Shown piece after piece: positions 1-11,105 of a stretch of DNA of 64,000 nt (position 1 is its first letter; every line of letters begins with the position of its first letter). Position numbers and translations under genes: made by a program. Origin of the DNA: Atriophallophorus winterbourni (lineage: Eukaryota; Platyhelminthes; Trematoda; Plagiorchiida; Microphallidae); contig JACCGJ010014077.1 in NCBI GenBank assembly GCA_013407085.1, positions 24,279 through 88,278 of the forward strand, written 5' to 3'. The notes below the pieces were generated by a model, which had not been told where the DNA came from, did no database searches, and saw nothing but the letters and a program-made list of their open reading frames with translations.

Positions 1-462
1 TTCTGAATACGGTAGATATTTGAACGTTCTTCTTCTTATGATGAACACATATATCCACCCTATTCTGGACTATACTGCATAAGCCTGGATACCATCGCTC
101 TAAAAAGATATCTGTCTTCTGGATCGCATATATCAAAAGCCTCTACGCTTGTTAATGGACTCGAAAATACATCGTTCGCCGAGCGACTCAGACGACTGGT
201 GCTGAGGACACTTGCACAAAGTAGAATGCGAGGTGATCTCATCTTCGCATACAAAATACTTTTCCCCACCCCCTTGACATTATATTCCACCTTCGAACTT
301 CCAGCAACAGCCGTGGTCGTGGTTGCAATTTGAAAATACCACACTTCAAACAGAACTGGCGCAGGTATTTTTATTCGGTGCGTGTTTGCATTGTTTGGAA
401 TTGCGTACCTGAAGACTTGTTAAGCTCAAACAGTTTATCTATATTCGAATAGAAACTTGACG
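1..462 (+). mobile_element. LINE-A copy, 5' part of interrupted 3' fragment
   Basis: Frameshifted remains of the C-terminal tail of a CR1/Jockey-group reverse transcriptase. Around 140-250 the frames contain LLDRIY and the decayed region that follows it. The stretch is collinear with 19050-19515. Homology stops near 462 and resumes at about 1684, because the LINE-B copy between them was inserted here. No intact reading frame survives. Assignment rests on similarity to the better copies at 24347-25780 and 43057-44136 in this window. Confidence 0.7.
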
Positions 463-1683
463 GAGATTTGAAACTGGATGACGGAAAAGTAGCTGATACC
501 GACCTGTCTAATGCGACTGCCTTCTCTTGGTTTTTCAGTAGCGTTCAACGACGGGATAATTTTTCAAGTACACCGTCAGGTCTGCTTGGCCGGACACCTG
601 GTGTTCATGTATTAGATGAATTGTCCTTCAAAGATGCTGAGTCGTATGACGCACTCATCTATGTTCGGGTCAACAAACTCTTATTAGCCCTGGGTGATAC
701 GTTTTCGGTCCAGATGTCGGAAAATTCCCTCAATGTTAACTCCGCACAGTGTGTTAATGATTTGGGTGTACCGTTTCACGCCGACTTCAAATCGGAGGGC
801 CAGTGTGCCGCTGCGGCGTAGCGTACACGCAGTATAATTTTTGGGCTGAAATCAGAAGCAGAAGACCCGATGTATTCCTACCACTGTACAAGGCATTAGT
901 TCGGCCGCATCTTGAATATTGTTTTCAGGGGTGGTGTCCTCGCTACAAATAGTACATCCTTTGACTTGAAGGCGTACAGCGCCTCGCAACACTCATGATT
1001 GAGGGTCAGCGAGGGGAACCGTACGCTGCGCGCCTAATGTCTCTCGATCTTTTCTCTCTTAGGTGCGTCGTTTGAGAGGTGACTTAATAGAAACCTTTAA
1101 GGTCTTGAAGGGTTTGAGTGGCGTGCCAATGAACGACTTCTTTACCTCAAGTCCCGAGCTAAGCACCCGGGACCATTCAATTAAAATTACTGAGAAACGA
1201 TGTCAGATAGACTCCAGGAAACACTTTTTCAGATTTATGGTTGTAAACTTCTGGAACATTACTCCGGAAGAACTTATTTCCTGCCGAACCGTCTCGAGTT
1301 TTAAGCAGGGTTTGGACCGCAAATGGGGTAAGTTTTTTCCTGAATACACTCCTTAATTGCTATACAAGCTTAGGTAGTTCACCTGTTAGCGTTATACCGT
1401 AAATCGAGTATGGGCTAGAGTTCTCTGTGTTTTTTATTTATTACACACGATGCTACTTCAGCTGACCTGTCACCATGCTGGTGAAAAGAAACTGCTTTTT
1501 TTACAGCATCGGTTATAACGCGGTGCTTCCTAAATACAATCGGGATAATCTCTTAGCGTCGTGATCGTCGGAGATTTCAAATAGACAAAAAAACGTTTTG
1601 GCAGTGGTGGGTGCTTCTCTGCAGCTTTCCACCGAAAGAATGTCTGGACGGTCGATTGGCTCGTTAGTAAACTGAACTGATCT
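463..1683 (+). mobile_element. LINE-B: CR1-like retrotransposon, internally deleted, nested in LINE-A
   Basis: Pieces of one reverse transcriptase appear in order. The frame at 468-821 has a segment (SNATAFSWFFSSV, LGRTPG) like the region just N-terminal to CR1-type RT domains, then jumps to [18 protein letters not shown], which belongs to the RT thumb. A shifted frame near 870-960 gives [15 protein letters not shown], a hallmark of CR1-group elements. The frame at 1063-1356 gives RRLRGDLIETFKVLKG and FWNITPEELIS, the usual C-terminal tail, ending at a TAA. The catalytic palm with the F/Y-A-D-D box is missing, so the copy is dead. Bases 1360-1683 are probably its 3' untranslated part. The edges are set by comparison with the uninterrupted LINE-A paralogue at 19050-19690. 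Confidence 0.75.
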
Positions 1684-1856
1684 GAGTATAAGTGCTAATC
1701 CAAATTTTCCCCCAAACAATTAATAAACTATCTTCGTCCCATTGATTTTGATTTTATTTACACATATGTATACATTTGTACCTTTACCTCGACTATATAG
1801 TTATTGTAAAGTTAATTGCTTTTTCAACCATAAATCTTGAATCTTGAATCTTGATA
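1684..1856 (+). mobile_element. LINE-A 3' end with TTGAATC tail
   Basis: Continuation of the LINE-A copy after the nested insertion, matching 19520-19688. It carries the conserved 3' segment (TAGTTATTG followed by CAACCATAAATC) and ends in about three TTGAATC repeats at 1834-1854. Confidence 0.7.
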
Positions 1857-2260
1857 TACATTATTTAACCTCGATAAAAAACGCACATCACTTTATATGA
1901 TTCACTCAAAAATATCATTCGCTGTATTGCGTGCCATCCGTTGTCGCACGGTTTAATTAAACATCAAAATCACAGATTTCATCCACGCCCAACTCACTGC
2001 TTTCCACAAACTTTTATTATCGAAATTCTTTTAAGAAATATCTTGTTATAACAAATATAGTCAGGTTGATCTCTTCGATAAGTGGAAAATATATTGCTTG
2101 AATATTTCCGCTGATTATATTCCCTTTTATTTTACACTGAGATTACATTTCAAATATCTTCAATCAAGCTTGTCAGTTCATGCTTTTCATCATGAAATAC
2201 ATAAAATTTAGTAGTCGTTCTGAAAAAGAATCTTTTTAATACACGCCTTCCGTCGAATAA
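1857..2260. repeat. Segmental duplication, copy 1
   Basis: Non-coding sequence nearly collinear with 20810-21160, with the same landmarks in both, for example CGCACATCACTTTAT and CCATCCGTTGTCGCACGG. Copy 1 has extra bases near 2015-2040 that copy 2 lacks. Together with the LINE-A copies on its left it shows that 1-2260 and 19030-21160 derive from one ancestral segment. Confidence 0.8.
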
Positions 2261-2302
2261 TCGTTGGTTAAATAGTAATCAATTTTGTGTTGTTTTTAAC
2301 AC

Positions 2303-2720
2303 TGTAAGATAAATATTTGAATTTAATTTACTGACATCTAATTGTAAATCTGCTGGTATTTTGTATACTTTTACCATTTTTTACAGAGCTACTTGAGTTT
2401 ATTCGTTATCGAACCTATTTTTGTGTTATCTTTATTTGCAATTCCCGCGCAATTTGAATTTGCAATCCCTCGTTTTCATTGTACCTGTTGGATATTCGTG
2501 TTTTTGATTCAGTGCGAAGCGGAATAATTGTGGTTTGCTATTCTTATTTTATAATTATTTTGCTTCAATTGTACCGTACGCATATCACGTATTGTCTTGT
2601 CAATATCTTGGTGCGGTTGGACGCGTAACTCAACCGTTAGATAGACACATTGGTGTTTATTGTGTGACTGAATTCTTCGACTTTGCACTCGATTTTCTCC
2701 GTAGCGTTTTGTTGGTTACA
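2303..2720 (+). mobile_element. Solo LTR of BEL/Pao element
   Basis: Matches the two LTRs of the BEL/Pao element at 27270-27677 and 32274-32697, in the reverse orientation. It begins TGTAAGAT and ends GGTTACA, giving the standard TG...CA termini. Flanking bases are AACAC on the left and AATAC on the right, a near-perfect 5 bp target-site duplication, the usual size for BEL/Pao. No internal region is attached, as expected after LTR-LTR recombination. Confidence 0.8.
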
Positions 2721-3480
2721 AATACTAAACACAGAAAGATCATCAATTATCAAATCGCTCAAAGCACGATTATTTGCGCGATTAAATAAGAGAAACGCCT
2801 CTCCCACTATTCTAATTAGCGAAAGTTCGCCATAAACAGATAACATTAGAAGCTACTGTCATTTCAAATAATTATTCAAGTTTAGGGCAATGATGCATTA
2901 TTACATTTTTCACGAAATTTATGTACCAATTGGCCATCGATGATAACCAAAGCAGGTTTTATGTGATGTAATATTTATAACATCGGTAGTGCTTGAAATA
3001 ACAAACCCAACAGTCAGGAAAACAGAACAAGACCGGAATGGAATGTTGATCGGGAGACCGAGGTCCAAGTTTCCGTTGAGTGTTTTGGCTATGACCTTGG
3101 TTTGTATTTATATGATAACAACAATTTGAACCTGTGTGGCCACAGAACAATCGTGGGAAAGGTAATATTGTGGCCGATGGATGTTCGTAGTCAAGTGCAA
3201 GCAAAACAATTTGAATGTAGTGACAATAGGGGATTGTTGCCGAAAAACAGCATGATTCATGTAACAATTACTTTAACTAATTTTATTGCAGAAATATTTG
3301 AACTGTTTTTTGTATCCCTCATAGGCCTGAACATGGGATGCAGGCTTGTAAACGGAATAAAGCGTAATTATATGTGAATGATGCCTCCCCGAATCGTCTC
3401 CATTATTTTTATGAACAGCTCATTTAAAGAAGCCGTATATTTAGATTTAAATGAATTCCGTTAGGAAAGGGAATAGGAGA
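2721..3480. other. No recognised feature
   Basis: AT-rich sequence with short open frames only, none with a recognisable motif. A short segment near 2815-2865 recurs around 6850-6895, suggesting a small decayed repeat. Confidence 0.5.
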
Positions 3481-3640
3481 AGCGAAAAATATATAACAAT
3501 GTATGGTGGTGCTCCCAACCCCATCACTTAATACACCACTACCGGTTTCTGGCTGTTTGCCTTCATCAGGTGGAGACATTAAGATCAGGCTCAGTGAGCC
3601 TTGAATATATATAGTTATTTTGTACACTTTATAACGTATT
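3481..3640 (-). repeat. HHR-A hammerhead monomer, partial
   Basis: Partial copy of the roughly 230 bp HHR-A unit in minus orientation. It shares the blocks flanking the ribozyme with 57290-57380, such as the CATCACTTAATACACC-type stretch and CAGTGAGCCTTGA. It contains the ribozyme at 3534-3575. Confidence 0.7.
3534..3575 (-). ncRNA. Hammerhead ribozyme motif, intact core (HHR-A)
   Basis: On the minus strand the order is CTCCAC, CTGATGA, a GGC/GCC stem II closed by loop AAACA, GAA, the palindrome ACCGGT, then A followed by GTGGTG. The invariant core (CUGAUGA and GAAA) is complete. Stem I pairs CCAC with GTGG. H17 is A, giving a GUA-type cleavage site. Stem III is self-complementary, so efficient cleavage would probably need two copies pairing as a dimer. 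The base pair next to the core in stem II is an A-A mismatch, which could lower activity. Cleavage itself is inferred. Confidence 0.75.
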
Positions 3641-4205
3641 TATTCCGATACAGAAGCGTGAATCCAACCAAGTGCGTTGTTTACGCTAAGGTAATTTCAT
3701 GAATATTTGTAATGTGTTATTACTCATGATTAGTCAAAATCAATTTTTTGAATTAAAATTCAACCAATAATGGCACGCACATACCTTGATGCTAGCAACA
3801 TATTTTTTATCGAATTACGATAGCAAAACGTATATAATTATAGGGAAGTTGTAGGTGATTTTGAATCGGTTTTTTGAGTAGCATCCCAACTGGTGATTCT
3901 CACAGAAACGCAATATTATTATTTGCCGTACAGATTCAAAATAAATAGTGATAAGAACGTTATAGCAGATAAAAAACTTACACGGTAATTATATATATTT
4001 GAAAACCGCCACCAATTTTTGATTGATAGTACTGGAATAGTTAACAGATATTTGATTTTTGACAAGCATGGAACCTAGTGCTGCTCAAAAATCCCAGGTC
4101 TTGAGATGAATACAATTAAACTTAAAGATGTAAATGCTAGTACTCATTGAAGCATACTAACTAATTCAAATTATCATAACCTAAATCGAAATTAATTGCG
4201 CTTAT
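3641..4205. other. No recognised feature
   Basis: AT-rich, no frame with a recognisable motif and no clear repeat relation to other parts of the window. Confidence 0.5.
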
Positions 4206-4514
4206 ATGTCACTGTTTAATAAGGTTTGTACGACCAACCGAAACACGTGTAGATGGGTTTTAAATCCAATAACTTGGACGAAAATGCTCATATGCATGCA
4301 TTTCCAGCCCAAACTCAACGATCGGTTTCGTGCTGTTCGCACTCATCAGGTAGGGAAAGTTGGATTGGGATCCACATGCGATTGAATCAGTGGAAAAATG
4401 GGAAACAAGTTGCGCTTGTTTGCCACTGTTTGATAAGTTTGGTAAAAATAACCTGTTCAATCCATCCAACAATGGGCCCCACAAAGTTTGGACACACTTA
4501 GATCAGGTTAAAGA
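4206..4514 (-). repeat. HHR-B hammerhead monomer
   Basis: About 1.3 units of the HHR-B repeat, HHR on the minus strand. The landmarks occur in the order found at 10858-11100 and 60117-60400: GTACGACCAAC, GCATGCATTTCCA, the ribozyme, then AACAAGTTGCGCTTG and CCACTGTTTGATAAG. It forms the left flank of the conserved core at 4515-5011. Confidence 0.75.
4316..4355 (-). ncRNA. Hammerhead ribozyme motif (HHR-B), stem III altered
   Basis: Minus strand: CTAC, CTGATGA, stem II GTGC/GCAC with loop GAACA-type, GAA, ACCGAT, C, GTTG. The core is intact and stem II pairs perfectly. The stem III palindrome ACCGGT has become ACCGAT, and stem I has one mismatch, so activity may be reduced. Confidence 0.65.
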
Positions 4515-5011
4515 ATATTCGAATTAAAAAATTTATATTACCTCAAAAATAATAATAAAAATAAACACTGCTTCAAAATTGTTTAACTCAGCATTCACAA
4601 TAAGATGGAAGATATCTGAAGCGACATGTCACTTATGTGCAATTAATAACTGAAAATAATTCTCCGGAACCCGAATTGAAAAACAATTACATGGAAGAAT
4701 CAATCATTCATTGACACATTTAGAACACGTTCGATTTTATTCGCTCCGAATGAACAATGAGTTTGATCATCATTATCATGAGAGCAAATTTATATTTGAG
4801 AATTGTCACAACAATAAGTAGCTGTGCTACCAGGCAGTGGAAACATGTGAACATTTGATTCACTACCGACTGGGCGTGACTGCGTCGCTTAGATGACAGA
4901 ACAACTTTCACATGTTTCTGTGACGTACACAAATCTAATTCAATCCGTATTATGAGCGTGGAAAATCATCCAACTAGAACTGACAAGTGCACGCTGATGC
5001 TGATCTTACTC
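4515..5011. repeat. Core of hammerhead-flanked composite repeat, copy 1
   Basis: Non-coding core that recurs at 11366-11851 in the same orientation and at 26681-27146 inverted. Shared landmarks include CACTGCTTCAAAATTG, CATGGAAGAATCAATC and GGGCGTGACTGCGTCG. The copy ends at GATCTTACTCTTTC, the start of a right-hand HHR-B unit that is truncated here. It holds no long reading frame. Confidence 0.8.
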
Positions 5012-5073
5012 TTTCCTAATTCACTTACTCTCCGAAACTAAACTCCCCCATCCCTTTGACTTTCTATTGGTGT

Positions 5074-5400
5074 CTGAAATTTGAACAAAATAGAGCATAT
5101 TTATATTTCTCTGTTAATTTTTAATCGGGAATCTGATGTCATATTCGCTGAGTTTGAAATTTGTTTGGGTCGAATCAAGTTATCGCTCTTGTTAGGCAAT
5201 AAAGAGTAATTTTCAAATAATACGGCGGATTTACAAAGCCCACATTCCACCGCGAATGTTTGGAAATAATTCGCAATATCTGAGAATATCACACCGCTGT
5301 ATGGCAATCTCTTTAGAAATGAGACTTTCTCAAAGACTTGACAATGTTGCATCAGACAGCCTTCCATAAAACCTTCATATTGAAGATCCGTTATTCCGTT
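5074..5400 (-). pseudogene. Duplicated intron of CD59-like gene, exon lost
   Basis: Bases 5074-5330 align with 12488-12715, the intron just upstream of the CD59-like exon, including the acceptor with its pyrimidine tract (TTGTTCAAATTTCAG on the minus strand). The sequence on the exon side of the acceptor is unrelated to the exon at 12233-12487 and reaches a stop after 11 codons, so the exon was lost or replaced. Bases 5275-5375 also match 10675-10775. This is the footprint of a duplicated locus. Confidence 0.65.
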
Positions 5401-7815
5401 TGCCTCAAATTACCTTTGTCAATTAGATAAAATTCATCTCGTTGGTATTCTAAGTAGAATGTTTTCGAGTACTTCATTCGCAGTTTCTATACAATTTATT
5501 TGGCTGTCTTCAGTTGATATTGCTAATATTTCGTTTTAAAGCGTTGTGTTTGTTCTTTTTCAGTTTCTTTGCCAGTTTGACTGTTTCCCTGAAGAGAGCA
5601 TACAGCCAGAAACCGTCGGCGGTGTGTAAGTGAAGGTAATGTAAGCCCAATAGTTAATCAGTTTACATTTGATATTTCTATTAATAAAGGCATAATTTTT
5701 ATATCAAAACTGATTACATTTCTGCCCGGGTCGCTAAATTACTTTGACGGTGTTTAATTGAATTGCAATAACATGAATCTGCTATATCGATCCCAGTTTA
5801 TAATACGAGGATTAGTTTACGTGGTCTGCTCAAATGAAATATTTTCTAGGCGTGGTGTTTTCATATCTATTTATAAATTGAGTCTGACAAAAATTCTGGA
5901 ATACATTAAAAACACTAACCCATTGCCATTGTATTCATATGAAAAAATTATTAAATAATTCTAGTGATTATGTAATCGGTTTCGAACATTCGCCAATCGA
6001 TTGAGCACCTATAAAGTTAAATTTATATTGGTGACATTCATTGGTATCATTAGGATAAATAATTTGATTTTCAATGCCTAATTCTAAATTGTGAATGCAA
6101 ATTGTGCCATGCTTATCGATTTACATAATTAGCGCCTCGAATTGTCACTGATACAACCACACTATGATGCTATATACCCAAAAATTTCTCAAACACACCA
6201 AAAGCAAATCCATCGATTTGTTGACAAACTTTGACATTGTTCGTGATAAGAGAGGGAAACCTGTGTGACAAACAATCAGCATGCGTACTCAACTCAGAAT
6301 CATACGTTTCCACAACTAAGACAATAGGCACTCTCATCTTAATGCCTAACCACGAAAGTGCAAACATTGTCACTAACGTTAATCGGGCAACAGAATTACA
6401 CCCACGGAAATCATGTTAGTCCTTGTTCGATTGATATCTATGCGCCAGATACAACCGCTACACTATGAACAACAGGATTGCTGTACATCGAGCTTTAATT
6501 TGTTGTTCTGCGCTGAGGTATGATAAGATGGGCGACGACAGCCGCAATCGAATGATATGCCGTTCGTCAACGTCGGTCAAACGAGCCCTGCGTGGCGAGG
6601 GCTTGAGTTGTAGCGACTGGCACGAAGTCGACTGACAAATCAGATCGAAGTGCCAACCAGGACAGACACGTTGAGGATCAGTGTTGTGATGGTTTGTGGG
6701 ATTCCTGGGTTGACGCAATTAGTGTTAAACGGGTTGACTTCAGGATTGTAGCAATACACAATCGAGGTGCGTGTTTGCAACGCCTGGGGGACATGGTTAA
6801 TGTTTGACAGATGAAACCGATTTGTGATAATTGGCCGGATGATTGCCTCCTGACGCGAAAGTTCGCTATAAACGAATAAAATTAGAAGCTACTTTCGATG
6901 CAGACACACATGCTAGGAGCAGGTGACTACACCTTGAATCAAAAACACATCAAACCTAGTGTGGGAAACGAGCATGAGAAACGTTAGCATGAGAGATTTC
7001 TTGTTGCATTCCGTGTCACATATCATTAAGAGTATAAAAGACTAGGGAACTTTTGATCGCTGATTCCACAACCTGAGTGATGGTTCACCATAACTGAAGC
7101 TAGATTAACAGTCAAATCCTTCATCTGCTTGAGCCAAGTCAACGTTTTTTCAATCTTGAAACGATGTCTTATCTAGTTAGTAGTGGTAAGCAAAACGTTT
7201 TATATAATTGGTTCAACCTGCAAACTCTATGTATGTTAGCTTGCTATTCGATATAGTAATTGCTAATAAAACTAATTTTACGGATACTTGCATTACGTAT
7301 CCGATTGTTAAGAAACTTTAGAGATCTTTTCGGAAACCTACAGCAGTCTCTGTTTCACCTGATTACAGTGAATTCGTGCAAATTATTTTCTGTAAGACTC
7401 TGCATTCCAACGTATGGGACGAGGCATTTGACGCTACATATAACCCAAGTTACAAAACCGTCCATCAGATCTGAAAACACAAGCTGAAATCTACTCATAC
7501 CGAAACGCGTCACTTGTAAAGCAACTGCTCAATTAGATTCACTTAGTTCCTGTTGCTCGTCTCTCATTGTTTATGCTAAATGCAAGTTCGATCGATTGAA
7601 TATCCGATCAATATGCTGTAACCATATTTTGCACTTGGACGTATTCCGAGGTAAAATACCATATTAATATTTGCGAACAGGCAATTTAATGCCATTATAA
7701 AATATTTCCACATTAGTGACGCCTACTTCTTCAATTTTGAAGTGTCGGAATTGTTGTATTTACATCATTCTATAGTGAAACAATCAATTATCTTTTGGTT
7801 CCCGTAGCTAGAGTG
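5401..7815. other. Mostly unrecognised sequence with one decayed HHR-A motif
   Basis: Near 5587-5632 the plus strand keeps CAGCCAGAAACCG and GGTGTGTAAGTG of an HHR-A unit, but the CTGATGA core has become CTGAAGA. Otherwise there are only short frames without motifs. Nothing indicates a functional gene. Confidence 0.4.
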
Positions 7816-8350
7816 CGTTGTCGCACGAATGTGACGACATTTCGCTAACTACATTGGATTGCTCGATAGAATTTACCACCGAGCGACGAAGCTACTTGAT
7901 ACGATGCAGCAAATCACATACCAAGAGCGAATTGTCATGTTGGAATTGACCGATATTACACAAAGGAGAGTAAGAAGTGACATGATCCCAACATATAAAA
8001 TACTGCGAATGGAAAATCACAAAAAATCAAATGGATTGATGTCAGTTCTCCAAATAATACGCGGAGTCATTCATGTTGTCTCGTTATACCGCACTCAAGT
8101 CTCGATTGTATACGTCATTTCTTCTCATGCGTATTCGCATTCTGTGGAATTCACTACCACAGGATATTGTGAACGCTCCTACCATCCGTGATTTCAAATC
8201 GAAACTGGATGCTTATATCAAAGAGTACTCCGCCGTCAGCACTGTATATTGACCCCACATTACCCCACAAAATTCAAACACCTCAATTGAATTCTGATTG
8301 CATTCTTTGTATTTTTATAGCAGTCATCTATGCTGTACATGCACGGTACA
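7816..8350 (+). mobile_element. LINE-A 3' fragment
   Basis: The frame at 7859-8191 gives LDRIYHRATKLLDTMQQ, TQRRVRSDMIPTYKILRM, then after a shift near 8105 RILWNSLP, NAPTIRDFKSKLDAYI. This is the C-terminal tail after the RT thumb of a CR1/Jockey-group element. The 3' untranslated part (ATTGCATTCTTTGTA and GTCATC) matches the reverse complement of 36990-37060. It is 5' truncated and has no RT catalytic part. Confidence 0.75.
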
Positions 8351-8559
8351 CATGAAATTTGTGTTAGGTGAAACGCTTTTCACAATTGCTTAATTACGAT
8401 TATAGGCGAAACATTGATCATCGTTTCATATTGGGAGCTATGAATGATATGGCAAAACATTCACTGCAACTTGGCAAAAATGTTCCTCGATTCGGAACTA
8501 AAATTTTGTCAAAGAGTTCGTTGGAAGACGTTATTGTAGTATGAATTATTGGAAACCTG

Positions 8560-9130
8560 AAGAGAACGGTTCACTATCAGAATAGTTTTATCGACAGGCC
8601 ATCAGCTTAGGTATCTTTCGAAAAACATTTGAAAGATTATTTCTGGTAACCTTACCAAGGATAATGAACGTCTATCATCGCCCTAATATGGAGGATGCGT
8701 TGGACGTCTAGGCTCTTTGGCTGCGTAAATATATTGTTCTCTTTAATAAAACTTATCACAGAGCAGCAAGTTTGTGATGGGTCTTCGCAATATTCCGGAC
8801 AACGAAAGATTGTGACGACTGGGTTTATGTGACTTTCTCTATAGGAGGATACGGCGCGTTATTATTCTGATCTATAGAATAGAAACATCCGTTAAGACAC
8901 TTACTTGTGTGATGTGAAATTGACGAGCGGATGTACCTTATTTCTTTACGTCCCAAGTTCCCGATTGTCAGTTTTTGCTCTTCATGCTACATTCCTTTAG
9001 AATTCCCTACCTCAATATGTGGTGGACTCTCCTTGCCTGTCGATAACTGACGCGAATTTAAACATCCTTCATGAACCTTGCATTTAATGTACCCTACTGG
9101 TTTTACACAATGTTTTCACATTTTTATTTA
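8560..9130 (+). mobile_element. LINE-A 3' fragment, decayed
   Basis: Broken frames retain the tail of the LINE-A protein: KLITEQQVCD, EDTARYYSDL and SLPQYVVDSPCL. It is closest to the copies at 9660-10150 (minus) and 53529-54010 (plus), which share the WWTLLAW-type frame of the same region. Several stops and frameshifts make it non-functional. Confidence 0.65.
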
Positions 9131-9655
9131 AACTGATAATTGCGAAAAAAATATACCACGCGTTCTAAAAACAACAAAGTTCCACAATGTAGCTTGAACG
9201 AAACTTCCTTTAAAAAACATTTTGTTGATCTAATAATTTTTGAAGTGGTTTGTTGTTTCCGGAACTAAATTCAAAATCAGTGGTAGTGAATCGTTTGAAA
9301 AATTATCACTAAAGTCTCGTTACAATTCATAACATTCAAATACAGTTAGAAAATGCACATGTCAACTGCTACGTCTCTAAATTTACTTTACAAAGATTGA
9401 GTGTGATGAAAGTTTAATCAACACGCACCTTCTTGCCATGTCTTTGCACACGTAAATAGTGAGAAGAGTATGAGAACAGCACTTCTCATTCCAACCGTGG
9501 TAAATTATTACAAAAGTGATCGTTAAGAAATTCGGTTTTTATATAAATGATTTATGACGTCACCTATGAATTGAACGCGGGTGATCTAGCTTTTAGGAAC
9601 AGCGTTGAGATACAAAGTTTTTAAAGTAACAATAATTATGATAATTACAAATAGG
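9131..9655. other. No recognised feature
   Basis: AT-rich spacer between two LINE-A fragments, with no frame or repeat recognised. Confidence 0.5.
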
Positions 9656-10150
9656 TTAAATAATAAAGGCGTGATTGAGAAGTGTCAAATTCAAATTCAA
9701 ATTCAAAGATTTATGGCTAAAAAAGTTATTACTTTTCAACACCACAGGATGACGGTATTAATAAAACATGAAAAAAATACAATAGTATAAAAGCAATAGA
9801 GAATATCAAATGTAAGGCTCACGAATGTTATTCTTTTGCATATGTAAGTCCAATTCCACTTTAAACGCCGCCAGGCAATGAGAGTCCACCACATGTTGGG
9901 GTAGGGAATTCCAAAGAAATATAGCACGTATGGCGAAAAAATGGCGCCGACAGTCAATACGGGAACTTGGGACGTAAAGCGATAAGGTATGTCCGCGTGT
10001 CACTTTCCCTTCACACACATCAAGCAAGTGTTTTAGTGGATGTCCTTCGGTAGACACAATTCTATAAGTCAGAATAATATCGCGTCGTATCCTCCTTTGG
10101 GTAAAGTCGCATAGACCCAGACAAAGTGTAGTTGATACATAATTCAATAC
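9656..10150 (-). mobile_element. LINE-A 3' fragment with TTGAA-type tail
   Basis: The minus frame 9806-10147 reads LGLCDFTQRRIRRDIILTY, SSRIDCRRHFFAIRAIFLWN and SLPQHVVDSHCLAAFKVELD, the complete C-terminal tail of a LINE-A protein, without internal stops. The 3' untranslated part lies to the left and ends at 9690-9712 in repeats of TTTGAA. It is 5' truncated before the RT palm. Confidence 0.75.
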
Positions 10151-10530
10151 GTAAATTGTTCAAATAAAGCCGTCTGACATAGGGTCACAAGTTATATGCG
10201 AGAGATAAACGCTAGATTCAGAAGCACCTCAACAGATGAATTAAACGATGCATCTGGAAAAACTTGTGAACAATAGAGCTTGTGGCATTTGAAATTATCA
10301 TGACTTTTGATATGAACAGTTATTTAAAAAATGTGACTAAATGTATTGTATATCGTATTTTAAATGGATCATAAATATCTAATTCGTGAGTTTGCTATAA
10401 ATATTACTCCAGATTTCGTACGGTTAACCATGCTAAATTTTCGTGATTTCTTTCAAATGACTTTGTTTACCTCAAAGGTTACTAGCGGAAGCTCTGTCCC
10501 TTTGAATATATTATTGCCCGTTTAAATTCA
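10151..10530. other. No recognised feature
   Basis: AT-rich spacer; no motif-bearing frame. Confidence 0.5.
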
Positions 10531-10615
10531 CACGAAATCTGATCATACTGTTTCTATCCGGTGGGTGTGGATAGCAGCAAACCGGTCGTGTAGTGTGCGT
10601 GATGGAATGCGTGAG
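10531..10615 (+). repeat. Decayed HHR-B fragment
   Basis: Retains TCTGATCATACTGTT upstream and AAACCGGTCGTG with GTGTGCGTGATGGAA downstream of the ribozyme site, but the CTGATGAG core is replaced by an unrelated GGTGGGTGTGGATAG segment. It cannot fold as a hammerhead. Confidence 0.5.
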
Positions 10616-10649
10616 AATGTGTGTCTTCAAACAGCATTTTCTTTTATGA

Positions 10650-10790
10650 CATCGACCTATGAATATCACAGCCAACGATACTTCTCACCCGCTGTATGGC
10701 AATCATGAATGAGACGTTCTCAAAGACTTGACCATATTGCATCATACTGCCTTTCGTATAGTACCTATAATGCTCAGAAAGAAGAACTCG
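10650..10790 (-). pseudogene. Second duplicated piece of CD59-like intron
   Basis: Aligns with 5275-5375 (CCGCTGTATGGCAATC and TTCTCAAAGACTTGAC in both). In the copy at 5074-5400 this stretch lies directly beyond the part shared with the intron at 12488-12715, so it marks another partial duplicate of the same locus. No exon is visible in it. Confidence 0.55.
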
Positions 10791-10857
10791 GTAGAATACG
10801 GATGTATTGTTAAAATTGTTTAGCCTTAAAAGCTTACTGAACATAAACAAAAAGGCT

Positions 10858-11105
10858 CATTTCCATGCATCTCCATCACACAACTACACACGCCACACCA
10901 CCGGTTTCGTGCTGTTTGCACTCATCAGGTAGGGACAGTAGTGTCATGGTCCGCATGCGTTTGAAACAGTGGAAGAACGGTAAAAAAGTTGCATTTGTAT
11001 GTCAATGTTTGATAAGTTTGGTACGACTAAACTCTTCAAATACATGAGCCCGCACTCAAGTGACATGGTTTAAGCCCATGAACATGAACAAACAACTCAT
11101 TGGCA
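10858..11105 (-). repeat. HHR-B monomer, left arm of composite repeat
   Basis: One full unit of about 240 bp, measured between the two occurrences of the TCATT..CATGCAT block at 10858 and 11098. It contains the minus-strand ribozyme at 10894-10934 and the AACAGTGG...TGTTT stem region. It faces the plus-oriented units at 11829-12170 across the conserved core. Confidence 0.75.
10894..10934 (-). ncRNA. Hammerhead ribozyme motif (HHR-B), cleavage base altered
   Basis: Minus strand: CCCTAC, CTGATGA, stem II GTGC/GCAC with loop AAACA, GAA, ACCGGT. Core, stem II and the stem III palindrome are perfect. The base after the palindrome is G rather than A, C or T, so this copy is probably not cleavable. 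Confidence 0.65.

Noticed and set aside
2815..2865. About 45 bp shared with 6850-6895 (GCGAAAGTTCGC and ATTAGAAGCTACT)
   Set aside because: Too short and isolated to assign to an element.
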